Notes: a model not told the origin generated them from the letters alone. A stretch of DNA of 64,000 nucleotides from G963665545 sp963665545 (GCA_963665545.2 CAXXKZ010000004.1:496001-560000), one strand, 5' to 3'. Positions 1-10,403 are shown, counted from the stretch's first letter. Made by a program: numbers and translations.

Positions 1-2
1 TG

Positions 3-119
3 GGTGATCCCCCGATTGCCCGCTGGGAATATGAGCGCTGGAGCGCCTACTTCGAGTATGACCGCGTACTGTTCACGGTTCTGCACAAAGGTGAAATTCC
101 AAAAAACGACCCCTCCTGA
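3..119 (+). CDS. C-terminal end of an unidentified protein (5' truncated by window)
   Basis: An open frame enters from the left edge and ends at TGA 117-119. It gives 38 residues, rich in aromatic and charged residues (ARWEYERWSAYFEYDRVLF). I do not recognise the family. The frame is taken as coding because it runs without a stop from the edge and is followed by a normal intergenic gap before the next gene at 237. Its function cannot be stated from this fragment. Confidence 0.4.
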   Translation, partial: GDPPIARWEYERWSAYFEYDRVLFTVLHKGEIPKNDPS

Positions 120-236
120 ATTGGGGATCGCTGCCAGGGCATTACGCGACTGACCGTTTTCACTGGCGTCTGACCATGTTCTGAGACGGCCATCTGGGTT
201 ATCCTTGCGCCCTTTGATTTCAGGGAAAAACCGGAT

Positions 237-1460
237 ATGGCCGATGTGCTGGCCCAGCAACCTCACCGCGTCATTGAACGTGATGGGGCTATATACACTC
301 TGCTCGGCACGGCGCACGTTTCCAGGGCGAGCGCAGAAGCCGTACGGCACTTGGCGCGAAGCGGCGATTTCGATGCCATTGCGGTCGAATTATGCCCATC
401 ACGATTCGCTACTCTGACCGGAGAGAAAAGCTGGGCTGATCTCGATCTCTACAACATCGTGCGCGAAGGCAAAGCCGGGCTGGTCATGGCTAACCTCGCC
501 CTCAGCGCTTATCAGCGGCGCATTGCCGAGCAATTTGGTATTGAGCCGGGCGCAGATATGAAGGCCGCGGTCGAGGCCGCCGAAGACGCTGATCTACCGC
601 TGCAGTTGGTCGACCGCGACCTCGCCACCACATTGCGCCGCAGTTATGCCAGCGTGCCCTGGTACAAGCGCCTTTATCTGATGGCAGGACTGGCGCTGGG
701 TATGGTCAGCTCGGAGAAAATCGATGAGGAGGCGATCGAAAAACTCAAGGAAGGCGACATTCTCGAGTCGACATTTACCGAATTTGCCCAGCAGTCACCG
801 GAATTATACGAGGCCTTGATCACAGAGCGTGATCGCTACATGGCAGCGCGACTGCGGGAGGAAAACGCGGACGCTGCCGCCGTATCAGACGCCGAAGACG
901 GCACCCCGCGTAGAGTCCTCGTGGTCATTGGTGCCGGCCACCTGGATGGCCTTGCCCGGCACCTGGAAAGCGGGCAACAGGCCTGGCGCGAAGAACGCGA
1001 GACGCTGGAACTCATGCCTCGCAAAGCCCGCTGGCCGAAAATCATTCCCTGGGCCATTATGGCGCTGGTTTTGCTGGGCTTTTTTATCGGCTTTTCCCGC
1101 AGCCCGGAACTTGGCTGGGAATTGGTCTTCATCTGGGTGGCGATCAACGGCGGACTGGCGGCCATCGGCGCAATGATCGCGCGCGCACACCCGCTGACGA
1201 TACTGAGCGCGGTCGTCGCCGCACCCTTGACCTCTCTGAACCCGACCATTGCGGCGGGCATGGTGACCGGCCTGGTGGAATCCTGGCTGCGTAAACCGCG
1301 TGTTTCAGACCTGGAAAACCTGCGCTTCGACATCACCACCGTTAAGGGCTGGTTCCGTAATCCCGCGACACGTATCCTGCTGGTGTTCTTTTTCTCCAAC
1401 CTGGGTTCGGCGATCGGCACCTGGGTCGCCGGTTTCCAGATTTTCGGCGCACTGAACTGA
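237..1460 (+). CDS. TraB/PrgY-like domain membrane protein
   Basis: 407 aa. The N-terminal half carries the TraB/PrgY/GumN signature: GTAHVS at residues 24-29, a VELCPSR segment near 50-56, and a second conserved glycine-histidine motif (IGAGHLDG) near residue 230. These His/Glu positions are proposed metal ligands in the wider TIKI/TraB superfamily. The C-terminal third has about four hydrophobic segments starting near WAIMALVLLGFF, so the protein is probably anchored in the inner membrane. In bacteria the role is poorly defined; enterococcal PrgY/TraB binds a pheromone, and a proteolytic role is only suggested by superfamily relatives. It ends 8 nt before dusB, so the two are probably cotranscribed. 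Confidence 0.8.
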   Translation: MADVLAQQPHRVIERDGAIYTLLGTAHVSRASAEAVRHLARSGDFDAIAVELCPSRFATLTGEKSWADLDLYNIVREGKAGLVMANLALSAYQRRIAEQFGIEPGADMKAAVEAAEDADLPLQLVDRDLATTLRRSYASVPWYKRLYLMAGLALGMVSSEKIDEEAIEKLKEGDILESTFTEFAQQSPELYEALITERDRYMAARLREENADAAAVSDAEDGTPRRVLVVIGAGHLDGLARHLESGQQAWREERETLELMPRKARWPKIIPWAIMALVLLGFFIGFSRSPELGWELVFIWVAINGGLAAIGAMIARAHPLTILSAVVAAPLTSLNPTIAAGMVTGLVESWLRKPRVSDLENLRFDITTVKGWFRNPATRILLVFFFSNLGSAIGTWVAGFQIFGALN

Positions 1461-1468
1461 GTCCACCC

Positions 1469-2499
1469 ATGCTTAAGCAAGCCATCCAGATCGGCCCCTA
1501 CAGAATTGACAATCCGCTGGCGTTGGCGCCCATGGCCGGGGTCACCGACCGGGCGTTCAGGCAGCTCTGTCGCCGCCTCGGTGCGGGCTATGTGGTCACC
1601 GAGATGCTGGCTTGCAATCCAGCCTTGCGAGGCACGAAAAAATCTTTGAGCCGGGGTAATTTCATCGGCGAGTCCGGACCGATCGCCGTCCAGATCCCCG
1701 GCAGCGATCCGCGGTGGATGGCGGATGCAGCCGAATATAACGTCCAGCGGGGCGCTCAGATCATCGATATCAACATGGGCTGCCCCGCCAAGAAAGTCTG
1801 TCGCAAACTGGCCGGGTCAGCCTTGATGTCCGACCCGGCGCTGGTACATGCGATCTTGACGGCGGTGACTGACCGGGTGGATGTGCCGGTCACGCTGAAA
1901 ATGCGCACCGGGCCCGATTCCGGGCACCGAAACGCGGTCGATATCGCCGGCATTGCCGAAGATTGCGGTGTCGCTGCACTGGCTGTTCACGGGCGGACCC
2001 GCGCTGATCGCTTCAACGGAAAGGCTGAGTATGACACCATCGCCGCGGTCTGCCACAAGGTCTCTGTACCGGTGTTCGCCAATGGCGATATCAGTACGCC
2101 TGAAGATGCAGCGGAGGTTTTGCGACTGACCCAGGCCGATGGCCTGATGATTGGCCTAGCTGCCCATGGAAACCCGCGGATATTCAGGGAAAATAAGGTA
2201 TTTTCTTGATACTGATATCTCATCTGAATTCACCGGACTCGCGCGAACAATATGACGTCCTGCAGCAACATCTGCAGGCCCTGCACCAGGACTACGGTGA
2301 ATACGCCGGCGTGCGCATCGCCCGCAAGCACCTGCGTTGGTACCTGAAAACGCAGCCAACTGGTTCGCCTGCCGACACTGATTCGATGTTGGGCCTGCTG
2401 ATGCGGGCTGAATCGGCCGAGCGACAGCTCAGTCTCGTTCACCAGCATTTTTTCGGGCGATCTCGACCGCAGCCCAATGATCTCGCTGCGACCGGATAG
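1469..2499 (+). CDS. dusB: tRNA-dihydrouridine synthase B, reading frame interrupted by two indels
   Basis: FMN-dependent enzyme that reduces uridine to dihydrouridine in the tRNA D-loop. The N-terminal 230 residues show the Dus barrel: APMAGVTDRAF (20-30), NMGCPAKKV with the catalytic Cys near 105, HGRTR, and the phosphate-binding VFANGDI. The frame then breaks. In frame it reads ...NPRIFREN then a stop at 2207-2209. One extra A in the AAAA run at 2190-2193 would restore IFREIRYFLDTD. A second +1 shift just after, near 2215, leads into the frame that carries the DusB C-terminus (QDYGEYAG, RIARKHLRWYL) and ends at 2497-2499. The combined length of about 340 aa is right for the family. Either a sequencing artefact or a recent pseudogene; the intact C-terminal helical domain favours an artefact. 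It overlaps the open frame upstream of mfd. Confidence 0.88.
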
Positions 2500-2551
2500 G
2501 GTCCGGGTTCCACCACGCCACCACCCAACCCATCACCCCAGACGACACCGC

Positions 2552-5500
2552 ATGAGCACCAACCCGTTTCTGGCCCGCTTTAACGTATCGGAGGACCGCT
2601 CTGGCCCGGGCGGCAGTGAAGCGACGACAGCAAGCTGGTCCGGACTGCATGGCAGCAGCCGGGCAGTTGCCCTGCTCGAGGCTGCCGCGCACTGTCAGCG
2701 CGCCGTTATGGTGGTCACCCGCTCCAGTCACCAGGCACAATTGCTGCGCAATGACTTGGAATTGCTACGCACCAGCACGCTGCCCATACGTCAGTTTCCA
2801 GACCACGAGACGCTACCCTACGATCCGTTTTCGCCCCATCCAGACATCATTGCAGAGCGCCTCAAGACCCTTTCGGATCTGGCTGACATGAAGCGCGGCC
2901 TGTTGCTGGTGCCGGTCAGTTCTCTGGCCCAAAGGCTGCCACCCGCGAGCTATATATTGCAACGGACCTTCAGCCTCGAAGTTGGCCAGCAACTCGCGCC
3001 CGCACAATTTCGTGAGCGGCTGGTTCACGCCGGCTATGAACATGTCGAGCAGGTTTTCCGCTCGGGCCAGTTCGCTGTTCGCGGCTCGGTCATCGACCTG
3101 TACCCCGCTGGCAGCGACTGTCCGTTCCGCATCGATCTGTTTGATGAGGACATCGATAGCATTCGCGAATTTGATCCGGACTCCCAGCGGTCCACCGGCA
3201 AAGTGCAGGCCATCAGTCTGCTGCCAGCGCGCGAATACCCCTGCGATACGTTGGCTATCGATGAATTCAGGCGGGCATTTCGAGTGCGTTTTGATACCGA
3301 TACCCGCAAAGTGACGCTGTATCAGGACCTGCGAAATGGCGTGCATCCACAGGGGCTGGAACAATACCTGCCGTTGTTTTATGGCTCAACAGCGTTTCTG
3401 TTGGACTATATGTCACACCCGCCCCTGGTGGTTACGCAACAAGGCGCCCGGGATCAGGCCGAGGCGCAGCACCGCCGGACCCTTGAGCGCTGGGAGCAGC
3501 GTCGCCACGACATCGAGCGACCTGTGCTTGAGCCGGCTGAGCTTTTCTTCAAGCCGGCCGAACTGTTTGAACGCCTTGCAAACCTCGATACCGTAAACCT
3601 GGTGGAAGACGACCTGCGGGCGAGCGAGCAGTTTGATACCTCGCCGCCGCCGGACCTGCCTCTGCAGCATCGTGATGTGGGCTCGATCGACCCCATTGGC
3701 CAGGCGGTGCAGGAATTTAACGGCAGGATGTTGTTTGCCGCCGATACACCGGGTCGCCGGGAGGTGCTGCGTAGCGCCCTTGTGTCTGTAGGTCTGCGGC
3801 CCGATGACTTCGACAGCTTCCAGGCATTCTGGCGCTCGGAGGAGCCCCTGGGCCTGGCTGTCCTGCCGATTGACGAAGGCTTCGCCGTGCCTGGTGAACT
3901 TGCCATTGTCACTGAAACTCAGCTGTTTGGCGGACGCAGCCGGCCAAAAGCCCAACGCAGCATGTCGCAGCGTGATCCCGAAGCCATCATTCGGGATTTG
4001 ACCGACCTGATTGAAGGCGCACCCGTGGTCCATGAAGACCACGGCGTGGGGCGCTACCAGGGGCTACATACGCTTGAGATCGACCAACGCCCGGCCGAAT
4101 TCCTGATGCTCGAGTACGCCGAGGGTGACAAGCTCTATGTGCCCGTGTCCGCCCTGCACCTGGTCAGCCGATATACGGGCGCTGACCCCGATACCGCGCC
4201 CCTGCACCGGCTGGGCAGCCAGCAGTGGAACAAGGCCAAGCGCCGGGCCGCGCAGAAAGTTCGCGACGTGGCCGTGGAATTGCTTGATCTCTATGCCCGA
4301 CGCATGTCCCGTCAGGGCTTCTCTTTCCCACTGGATGAGCGACTCTATACCGAATTCGCCAGCGGTTTTCCGTTTGAGGAAACGCCGGATCAACAGCAGG
4401 CCATTGAGGCTGTGATGGACGACATGCGCGCCGCCTTGCCGATGGACCGGGTGGTCTGCGGCGATGTTGGTTTTGGCAAAACTGAAGTGGCCCTCAGAGC
4501 GGCGTTTATCGCGGTGCAGGCAGGACGGCAGGTGGCCTTGCTGGTGCCGACCACGCTACTGGCGGGGCAACATTTTTCGACCTTCAGTGACCGCCTGACG
4601 GACTGGCCGATACGGATGGAGCTGTTGTCCCGCTTTCGAACCACCACACAGCAGCGGGCAGTGCTGGCGCAGCTTGAAAGCGGGGGTATCGATATAGTGA
4701 TTGGCACCCACCGCCTGATTCAGAAGGACATCCGCTTCAACAAGCTGGGGCTGGTGATTATCGATGAAGAACAGCGTTTCGGCGTGCGCCAGAAGGAACG
4801 GCTCAAGCAGCTGCGCTCCGAGGTCGACCTGCTCACTCTGACAGCAACACCAATTCCACGAACCCTGAACATGGCCATGTCCGGCATTCGAGATCTGTCC
4901 ATCATCGCCACCCCGCCGCCACGGCGCATGGCTGTAAAAACGCTGATCTCCGAATGGAATTCCGCGTTGCTTCGAGAAGCGCTCGAGCGTGAAATCCAGC
5001 GTGGTGGCCAGGTGTTCTTTCTGCACAACGAAGTGCGCAGCATTGAACGCATCGCCCGAGAGGTCCAGGAACTCGTCCCACAGGCGCGTGTTGCCATTGC
5101 CCATGGCCAACTGCCGGAGCGCGAATTGGAATCGGTGATGCTCGACTTCTATCGCCAGAAACACCAAATCCTGGTGTGCACCACCATCATCGAGAGCGGC
5201 CTGGATGTACCGACCGCCAACACGATTGTCATTCACCGGGCAGACCGCTTCGGCCTGGCACAGCTGCACCAGTTGCGCGGGCGCGTTGGCCGCTCACACC
5301 ACCAGGCTTATGCTTACCTGATTGTGCCTGAGCGGCGCAGCATGACAGCCGATGCTCGCAAGCGGCTGGAAGCCATCGCTGCGCTGGAAGAACTGGGCGC
5401 GGGTTTTACCCTCGCCACCCATGACTTGGAAATCCGCGGCGCCGGTGAATTACTGGGCGCCGAACAATGCGGCCAGATCAACCAGGTCGGCTTCAGTCTT

Positions 5501-6022
5501 TACAGCGATTTGCTGGCCAGAGCGGTAGATTCACTCAGGCGCGGCGCAGAGCCGGATCTCGACCAGCCGCTGCATCGTGGCATTGAAATCGAGCTGCATG
5601 TTCCCGCCCTGATCCCTGACAGCTACCTGGGCGATGTCCAAGCCCGCTTGACGCTGTACAAGCGTATTGCCAGCGCCGGCGATGAAATGGCCCTTCGCGA
5701 CCTGCAGGTGGAAATGATAGACCGCTTCGGCTTGTTGCCTCAGGCGATCAAAAACCTGTTTGAAATTGCCGGGCTCAAACAGCTTGCCGAAACCACGGGC
5801 GTGAGCAAGCTGGACTATGGGCCCCAAGGTGGGCGAGTTGAATTCTCGCAGGACACCACTGCCGACCCGCAGGCGCTGATCAGCCTGATCCAGCAACACA
5901 GCGAGGATTTTCGTCTCGACGGCCCCAACAAACTGCGAATCCTCAAGCTCGAAGAAGACCCTGAACAGCGATTTGCCAGTGCGCGCAAGCTGCTTACTCA
6001 GCTCCAATCCCGCCCCCAATGA
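2552..6022 (+). CDS. mfd: Transcription-repair coupling factor Mfd
   Basis: DNA translocase that removes RNA polymerase stalled at lesions and recruits UvrA/UvrB. 1156 aa from ATG 2552, close to the usual 1150. I chose this start over the ATG at 2477 because the 25 extra residues are Arg/His/Pro-rich and overlap the dusB end. The order is typical: UvrB-like N-terminal module, RNA-polymerase interaction domain starting around residue 480 (VVHEDHGVGRYQGL), RecA-like translocase with Walker A GDVGFGKTE near 636, DEEQRFG box near 736, motif III TATPIPRTL near 762, the GLDVPTANT and QLRGRVGRS motifs, and a C-terminal TRCF domain. It is intact, and csiV follows after about 60 nt. Confidence 0.97.
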   Translation: MSTNPFLARFNVSEDRSGPGGSEATTASWSGLHGSSRAVALLEAAAHCQRAVMVVTRSSHQAQLLRNDLELLRTSTLPIRQFPDHETLPYDPFSPHPDIIAERLKTLSDLADMKRGLLLVPVSSLAQRLPPASYILQRTFSLEVGQQLAPAQFRERLVHAGYEHVEQVFRSGQFAVRGSVIDLYPAGSDCPFRIDLFDEDIDSIREFDPDSQRSTGKVQAISLLPAREYPCDTLAIDEFRRAFRVRFDTDTRKVTLYQDLRNGVHPQGLEQYLPLFYGSTAFLLDYMSHPPLVVTQQGARDQAEAQHRRTLERWEQRRHDIERPVLEPAELFFKPAELFERLANLDTVNLVEDDLRASEQFDTSPPPDLPLQHRDVGSIDPIGQAVQEFNGRMLFAADTPGRREVLRSALVSVGLRPDDFDSFQAFWRSEEPLGLAVLPIDEGFAVPGELAIVTETQLFGGRSRPKAQRSMSQRDPEAIIRDLTDLIEGAPVVHEDHGVGRYQGLHTLEIDQRPAEFLMLEYAEGDKLYVPVSALHLVSRYTGADPDTAPLHRLGSQQWNKAKRRAAQKVRDVAVELLDLYARRMSRQGFSFPLDERLYTEFASGFPFEETPDQQQAIEAVMDDMRAALPMDRVVCGDVGFGKTEVALRAAFIAVQAGRQVALLVPTTLLAGQHFSTFSDRLTDWPIRMELLSRFRTTTQQRAVLAQLESGGIDIVIGTHRLIQKDIRFNKLGLVIIDEEQRFGVRQKERLKQLRSEVDLLTLTATPIPRTLNMAMSGIRDLSIIATPPPRRMAVKTLISEWNSALLREALEREIQRGGQVFFLHNEVRSIERIAREVQELVPQARVAIAHGQLPERELESVMLDFYRQKHQILVCTTIIESGLDVPTANTIVIHRADRFGLAQLHQLRGRVGRSHHQAYAYLIVPERRSMTADARKRLEAIAALEELGAGFTLATHDLEIRGAGELLGAEQCGQINQVGFSLYSDLLARAVDSLRRGAEPDLDQPLHRGIEIELHVPALIPDSYLGDVQARLTLYKRIASAGDEMALRDLQVEMIDRFGLLPQAIKNLFEIAGLKQLAETTGVSKLDYGPQGGRVEFSQDTTADPQALISLIQQHSEDFRLDGPNKLRILKLEEDPEQRFASARKLLTQLQSRPQ

Positions 6023-6082
6023 GCCCCATTTTCCACCAACAGGTATAATTGCCGGCTCAACCGCAGCGTCCGTGCCCAAGCT

Positions 6083-7105
6083 ATGCGACACCCATTTTCG
6101 ATCATCATGGTCTTGTGCCTTTTTGCGCCTTCATTCGCACCGCCGCTGGCTGCTGCGGACGATCGTTACCGCATCGAAGTCCTGATATTCAGGCATCTCG
6201 ATAGTGAGTGGCCACCCCGGGATGTCGAACGATTGCGCGACTTCTCCTACGCCCTGGATCTGCAGCCGCGACCTGTACTGGCAGCGGACGATGAATTGGC
6301 TCCGGCCGACATCAAGCCATCCCATGATTCGGACGCTGAGCTGGAAGAAAGGCTGGACCAAAGGCAATTCCCCGGTGACGTCGCCGCGCCGCCGGATTTC
6401 CTGAACCCCTTGCTTGAAGACCCGCTCGAAGAGGTTGTGCCCTACCAACCCTGGGCCGAAGTGATGTGGATCGAAGAAATGAGCGACGTCATGCGTGGCA
6501 GTTGGCGCCGTTTGCACCTTAGTGCGCCCTTTCGTCCCTTGCAATTCCTTGCCTGGGAGCAAAATGCCGAGGGGCCCTACCCGACCATGCGGATTCGCAA
6601 TACTGAGATTCTGGTGGTTGAAGACCCCTGGGTGGAACAGAGGGCCGAGCGAAATGCGCGCAAGGCGGCTGCGGAAGTGGCCAAGCTGTCGGAGCAAGGT
6701 GACAAGGACGGCGTCATCGACGACGACACAGCGGTGGTCTATGGCGACGCCCACGAGACGGCGCCGCCTGCAGAGCCAGAGGCCACCGATGCCCAAAATG
6801 ACCTGATGGCAGACGTCATTCCCGACCCGCTGATCAAATTCGTCGTCGACGGCACATCGCGCCTGCGAAAATCCCGGTTCCTGCACCTGGAACTGGACAT
6901 GGTACTGCGAACCGCACTCTACGAAGCCGCCCCGATTCCGGTTGGATTCCAGGTTCATCGCCTGCGCCAGAGCCGACAGATCAAGACCATGCGAATGGAG
7001 TATTTTGATTCCCCCGTGATCGGCGTTCTGGCATGGATAACGCCGATCGATGTTGATGAAGAAGCCGAAACCGAGGGTGAGACGGTCACAGCCTCCGGCC
7101 CGTAG
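6083..7105 (+). CDS. csiV: CsiV-like periplasmic peptidoglycan-binding protein
   Basis: 340 aa, starting with a clear signal peptide (MRHPFSIIMVLCLFAPSFAPPLAAA). The mature start, YRIEVLIFRHLDS, is the hallmark of the CsiV family. The middle is acidic and low in complexity. The C-terminal part (RLRKSRFLHLELDM...VHRLRQSRQIKTMRMEYFDSPVIGVLAWI) is the conserved CsiV tail. In Vibrio cholerae CsiV binds peptidoglycan and activates LpoA/PBP1A-dependent wall synthesis. The gene following mfd is a position I recall for csiV in other gammaproteobacteria. Function here is by family only. Confidence 0.75.
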   Translation: MRHPFSIIMVLCLFAPSFAPPLAAADDRYRIEVLIFRHLDSEWPPRDVERLRDFSYALDLQPRPVLAADDELAPADIKPSHDSDAELEERLDQRQFPGDVAAPPDFLNPLLEDPLEEVVPYQPWAEVMWIEEMSDVMRGSWRRLHLSAPFRPLQFLAWEQNAEGPYPTMRIRNTEILVVEDPWVEQRAERNARKAAAEVAKLSEQGDKDGVIDDDTAVVYGDAHETAPPAEPEATDAQNDLMADVIPDPLIKFVVDGTSRLRKSRFLHLELDMVLRTALYEAAPIPVGFQVHRLRQSRQIKTMRMEYFDSPVIGVLAWITPIDVDEEAETEGETVTASGP

Positions 7106-7290
7106 CCAGACCATAGCCAGCCCGTAGCCCAACTGTAGCCAGCGGGCATTTGGAGAGCGCGTCGCCATCATGAACGCCGATGGCTCTGTCACACAATAGC
7201 GGGACGCTCTTACCCAGCGCAATGGTTTCGCCCAGATGATATTCTGGTCAGGACAGTGACCTGCAGTATCCAACGAGGAATCAAAGCACC

Positions 7291-7671
7291 GTGAATATTG
7301 AAAAAGTTGTATTTGCGTTTTTTATCGTCCTGGCCCTGACGCTGAACTTCGGCTTTTTTCTCGGCGATATGGACAACCCGGACCACCATAACGCGATCGA
7401 ATTGGGCGCGGCTCTGGCGGTCAGCCTGATTGCAACCATTGTTAAATTCGGTGACCGATCACAAATGGGTGCGGTTCTGCTGGCCACCAGCCTGGTCGCG
7501 GACCTGCAACTCGCTGTTGCAGCATTTTTTTACGCCTGGGGCGCCTACGTCAGCGACGCCGGTCTGGCCGAAAACATTTCCAGTGTTGTTTCCCTTTCGG
7601 GCGGTGCACTGTTGGCCAACCTTGTCTCGGTCGCGTTGCTGGTAGCAGAAACCATCATCATCCGCCGGTAA
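7291..7671 (+). CDS. Small integral membrane protein, DUF6394-like
   Basis: 126 aa, almost entirely hydrophobic, with about four membrane segments (VVFAFFIVLALTLNFGFFLG, AALAVSLIATIVKFG, GAVLLATSLVADLQLAVAAFFYAW, GGALLANLVSVALLVAETIII). The conserved KFGDR and LATSLVADLQL stretches match what I recall of DUF6394. The gene lies 30 nt before the RCK potassium channel and in the same direction. This suggests an operon and possibly an accessory role for the channel, but no function is established. Confidence 0.65.
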   Translation: MNIEKVVFAFFIVLALTLNFGFFLGDMDNPDHHNAIELGAALAVSLIATIVKFGDRSQMGAVLLATSLVADLQLAVAAFFYAWGAYVSDAGLAENISSVVSLSGGALLANLVSVALLVAETIIIRR

Positions 7672-7701
7672 GTCTGGCCCCACTGTGACGGCACCGAAGC
7701 G

Positions 7702-9413
7702 GTGAACGATATTATCTGGTTGACCATGCGGCGGATGCGCACGCCGCTGATCGTGTTGATTCTGGTCTATGCTCTGTCAGTTTTCGGCTTGATCCTGATT
7801 CCCGCTGTCGACGAATTCGGCCATCAGGCGCAGATGACCTATGTTGACGCGGCTTACTTCGTTGCCATCCTCGCAACCACCATCGGCCTGGGCGAAATAC
7901 CCTATACCTTCACGCACGCCCAGCGGCTATACGTGTTTGTCATCATCCTGCCCAACGTTGTGGCCTGGCTGTATTCGATCGGTACCATCCTGGGGCTGTT
8001 TCTCGATCCGCAGTTCAGGTCGGTCATGCGGCTGAGCCGCTTCGGGCAGAAAGTAAAGTGGCACGCCGGGGACTTTTATATTGTCTGCGGCTTCGGCAAC
8101 ACCGGCAGCATGATTACTTTGGGGCTGCTCAATCGTGGTCTGGGCGCCGTTGTACTGGAGCGCGAACAGGAAGTGATTCACCGCATGTCGCTGGTGGATA
8201 AATTCTCTCACCTTCCCGCGGTGGCGGCAGATGTCACGGACCGCCGCATGCTCGAAATGGCCGGCCTGCAAAGGCCAAACTGCCTGGGCGTCATTGCCAT
8301 CACCAACGAGAATCACGCAAATCTGACGATCGCCATCAGCAGCAAGCTATTACGCCCAGGCCTGCCAGTATTGGCGCGCAGCGAGGATGCGCGCGTCACC
8401 GCCAACCTCGACTCTTTTGGCACCGATCACATTATCGACCCGTATGCCATATTTGCAGAGCGGCTCTACCTCGCCCTGAGTTCCCCCACCAAATACCTGG
8501 TGCAGGACTGGCTGATCAGCGTGCCGGGCAGTGAATTGCGTGAGCGTATCAACCCACCGGCCGGGCGCTGGATTATTGCCGGCCTCGGACGTTTTGGCTC
8601 GCGCATGGCGGAGCGATTGGACCAGGCGGCGCTGCCCTACACTGCGATCGATGTGCACCCGGACCGGATTAGCGGCCTGGATGGTGCGGTACTGGGCAGG
8701 GGAACAGAAAAGGCCACCCTGGAAGCAGCCGGAATTGAGAGTGCCTGCGCCATTATTGCCGGCACCGGCAATGACGTGGACAACCTTTCCATTATCATGA
8801 CGGCCGTTAACCTGAATCCTGACCTGTTCGTGGTCGCCCGCCAGGAAAAGCAACACAATGACAAACTGTTTGACGCAACCGGCGCAGACTTGATCGCCCG
8901 GCGCAGCCTGATCGTGGCGCGGCGGGTGCTGTCCGTGGCGACGACCCCCCGCTGCAAATCTTTCTCGAGCACATGATTGCCCAGCCCGAAGACTTTGCCC
9001 ATCGAGTCCATGCGCGGCTGGCGTCGGTGTTGAAGGCCAGGGCGCCAAACCTGTGGGTCGCTGAGATGGTTGACCGGGCTGCGGCCGGGATCCGCGATGC
9101 GGCCCGCGCCGGCGTCGAAGTTCGCCTGGAGCACATCACCCACAATACACGCTCCGAAGAATCCGAAAGCCTGCCCTGTTTGCCATTGGTGCTGGAGCGC
9201 GGCGCACTGCGAATTTTTTTACCGGGGCTCGATCAGACCCTGCATGCCGGCGATCGCCTGTTGTTTGCGGGCCGCGGTAGCGCGCGGCGTGAAATGCTGT
9301 GGGCCCTGAGCGATCCGGACCTGATCCTCACCTATGCCACCGGTCGCCATGCCCCCAGTGGCAGCCTGGGTCGCTGGCTAGCGCGCAAGCGCGGTCGGGC
9401 ACTGGGCCAGTAG
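7702..9413 (+). CDS. Potassium channel with two RCK/TrkA-N domains, frame broken by one deletion
   Basis: Two transmembrane helices (TPLIVLILVYALSVFGLILI and VIILPNVVAWLYSIGTILGLF) flank a pore segment with a K+-filter-like TTIGLGEIP. Two cytoplasmic Rossmann RCK domains follow, with GFGNTG and GLGRFG nucleotide loops. The second RCK domain runs off frame: upstream reads ...ARRVLSVATTPRCKS and stops near 8976. The frame from about 8945 reads DPPLQIFLEHMIAQPEDF and continues to 9413. Restoring one base in the ACGACCCCCC stretch at 8941-8950 joins the halves into a protein of about 570 aa. The start is GTG 7702; ATG 7726 is possible. Probably a ligand-gated K+ channel or efflux protein; the gating ligand is unknown. 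Confidence 0.8.
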
Positions 9414-9415
9414 AA

Positions 9416-9478
9416 GGAGTCTCGCTTTGCTCGACTTACCCAACCGGGGCCGGCGGGTCGCCTGCGGCGCCAACGCGC
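9416..9478. repeat. Dispersed repeat, short copy (partner at 49549-49694)
   Basis: Starts just after the channel stop codon. About 11 nt of GGAGTCTCGCTT is followed by a block that starts TGCTCGACTTACCCAACCGG and continues GGCCGGCGGGTCGCCTGCGG. Both blocks recur at 49.55-49.69 kb, again just after a stop codon but separated there by about 85 extra bases, so this copy looks like an internal-deletion form. Function unknown. Confidence 0.65.
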
Positions 9479-9506
9479 TGCCGGAGGCATTCATGTAGTT
9501 CTCGAG

Positions 9507-10282
9507 TCAGGCCAGTTCGAAGGAATCGGCATCTGCCAGGAAAGGCAACGAGGTTCTGATTTTTTGCAGCAACTCTGATTCGAGTGTTGCCTCGATGATG
9601 GTCTCGGAATCGACCGGCTGATTCAGCAATTGACCGAGCGGATCATGAATAACGCTGTAACCGGGATATTCGGTGCCATTCCCATCCATATCCACCCGGT
9701 TTACGGCAATCAAGTAGCACTGATTTTCTATTGCCCGAGCCTTGAGCAAAGACGCCCAGGCATCAACCCGGCGGGCGGGCCAATTGGCCACGTACAGCAA
9801 ACAATCGTTAATCGCCCTGGTAGCGGCTCCAGACCGGGAACCGCAGGTCGTAACAGATTTGGGGGCCAGATTCGCCAGCCCTTGTAAGGGATTACCACGC
9901 GTTCAGCGCCTGCCGTGTAGCGCTCGCTCTCGCCACCAATGCAAAACAGATGGCGCTTATCGTAGTACGCCTGGAGGCCCTGTACGGTCACAAACATAAA
10001 GCGGTTCAGCGTCTGACCGTTCTCGGAAATCGCTGCACTACCGCATATGGCGCAGCCGTGCCGGACCGCCATTTCCCGCATCCATTCAACGGTGGGTCCA
10101 ACGGTTTCTTCAGGCGCCACCCCGACCTCGCCAAGAAACCCGGTTGTGAATGTCTCTGGCAGCACGATCAAGTCGGGTTCGCCCTGTACCTGAGTCATGA
10201 CTTCTCCAAGATGCCGGCGATTCGCGGTCGGATCCTGCCAGTGAAGGTAAGTCTGAATAAGCCGGACGGACAAGGGTTGCAT
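9507..10282 (-). CDS. Nitrilase-superfamily omega-amidase (YafV-like), two indels
   Basis: Carbon-nitrogen hydrolase. All three catalytic residues of the family are readable: Glu in LIVLPETFTTGF, Lys in YYDKRHLF, and Cys in QICYDLRFPVW. The Cys is recovered only in a second frame. YafV-type enzymes hydrolyse alpha-ketoglutaramate or alpha-ketosuccinamate formed by glutamine or asparagine transamination (metabolite repair). The annotated frame goes wrong after YKGWRI: removing one G of the GG near 9867 restores CPQICYDLRFPVWSRYQGD. Removing one A near 9810 then joins this to DCLLYVANWPARRVDAW and the C-terminus. The full product is about 258 aa, normal for the family. Both errors are extra bases, which suggests a sequencing artefact. 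Confidence 0.8.
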
Positions 10283-10341
10283 AAAGCACTCCAGTTAAGT
10301 CACAAACGGGCCCAGATGAAACCGGGTCTTGGGCCAAATTA

Positions 10342-10403
10342 CTAGTGTACTGCATCGCAATTGGCTACCCTGGCGGGAACATGCCTTGCGGCCCAGTACA
10401 CTA
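10342..10403. repeat. Short inverted-repeat element (TAGTGTACTG ends)
   Basis: A 62-bp intergenic segment bounded by TAGTGTACTG (10343-10352) and its exact complement CAGTACACTA (10394-10403). The right arm contains the stop codon of the neighbouring glycosyltransferase. The left arm, extended to CTAGTGTACTGCATCG, recurs exactly at 42615-42630. This could be a tiny non-autonomous element or the footprint of an IS end. It is too short to classify. Confidence 0.45.

Noticed and set aside
6131..7273. 380-aa minus-strand frame
   Set aside because: Antisense to csiV, which has a signal peptide and family motifs. Shadow frame.
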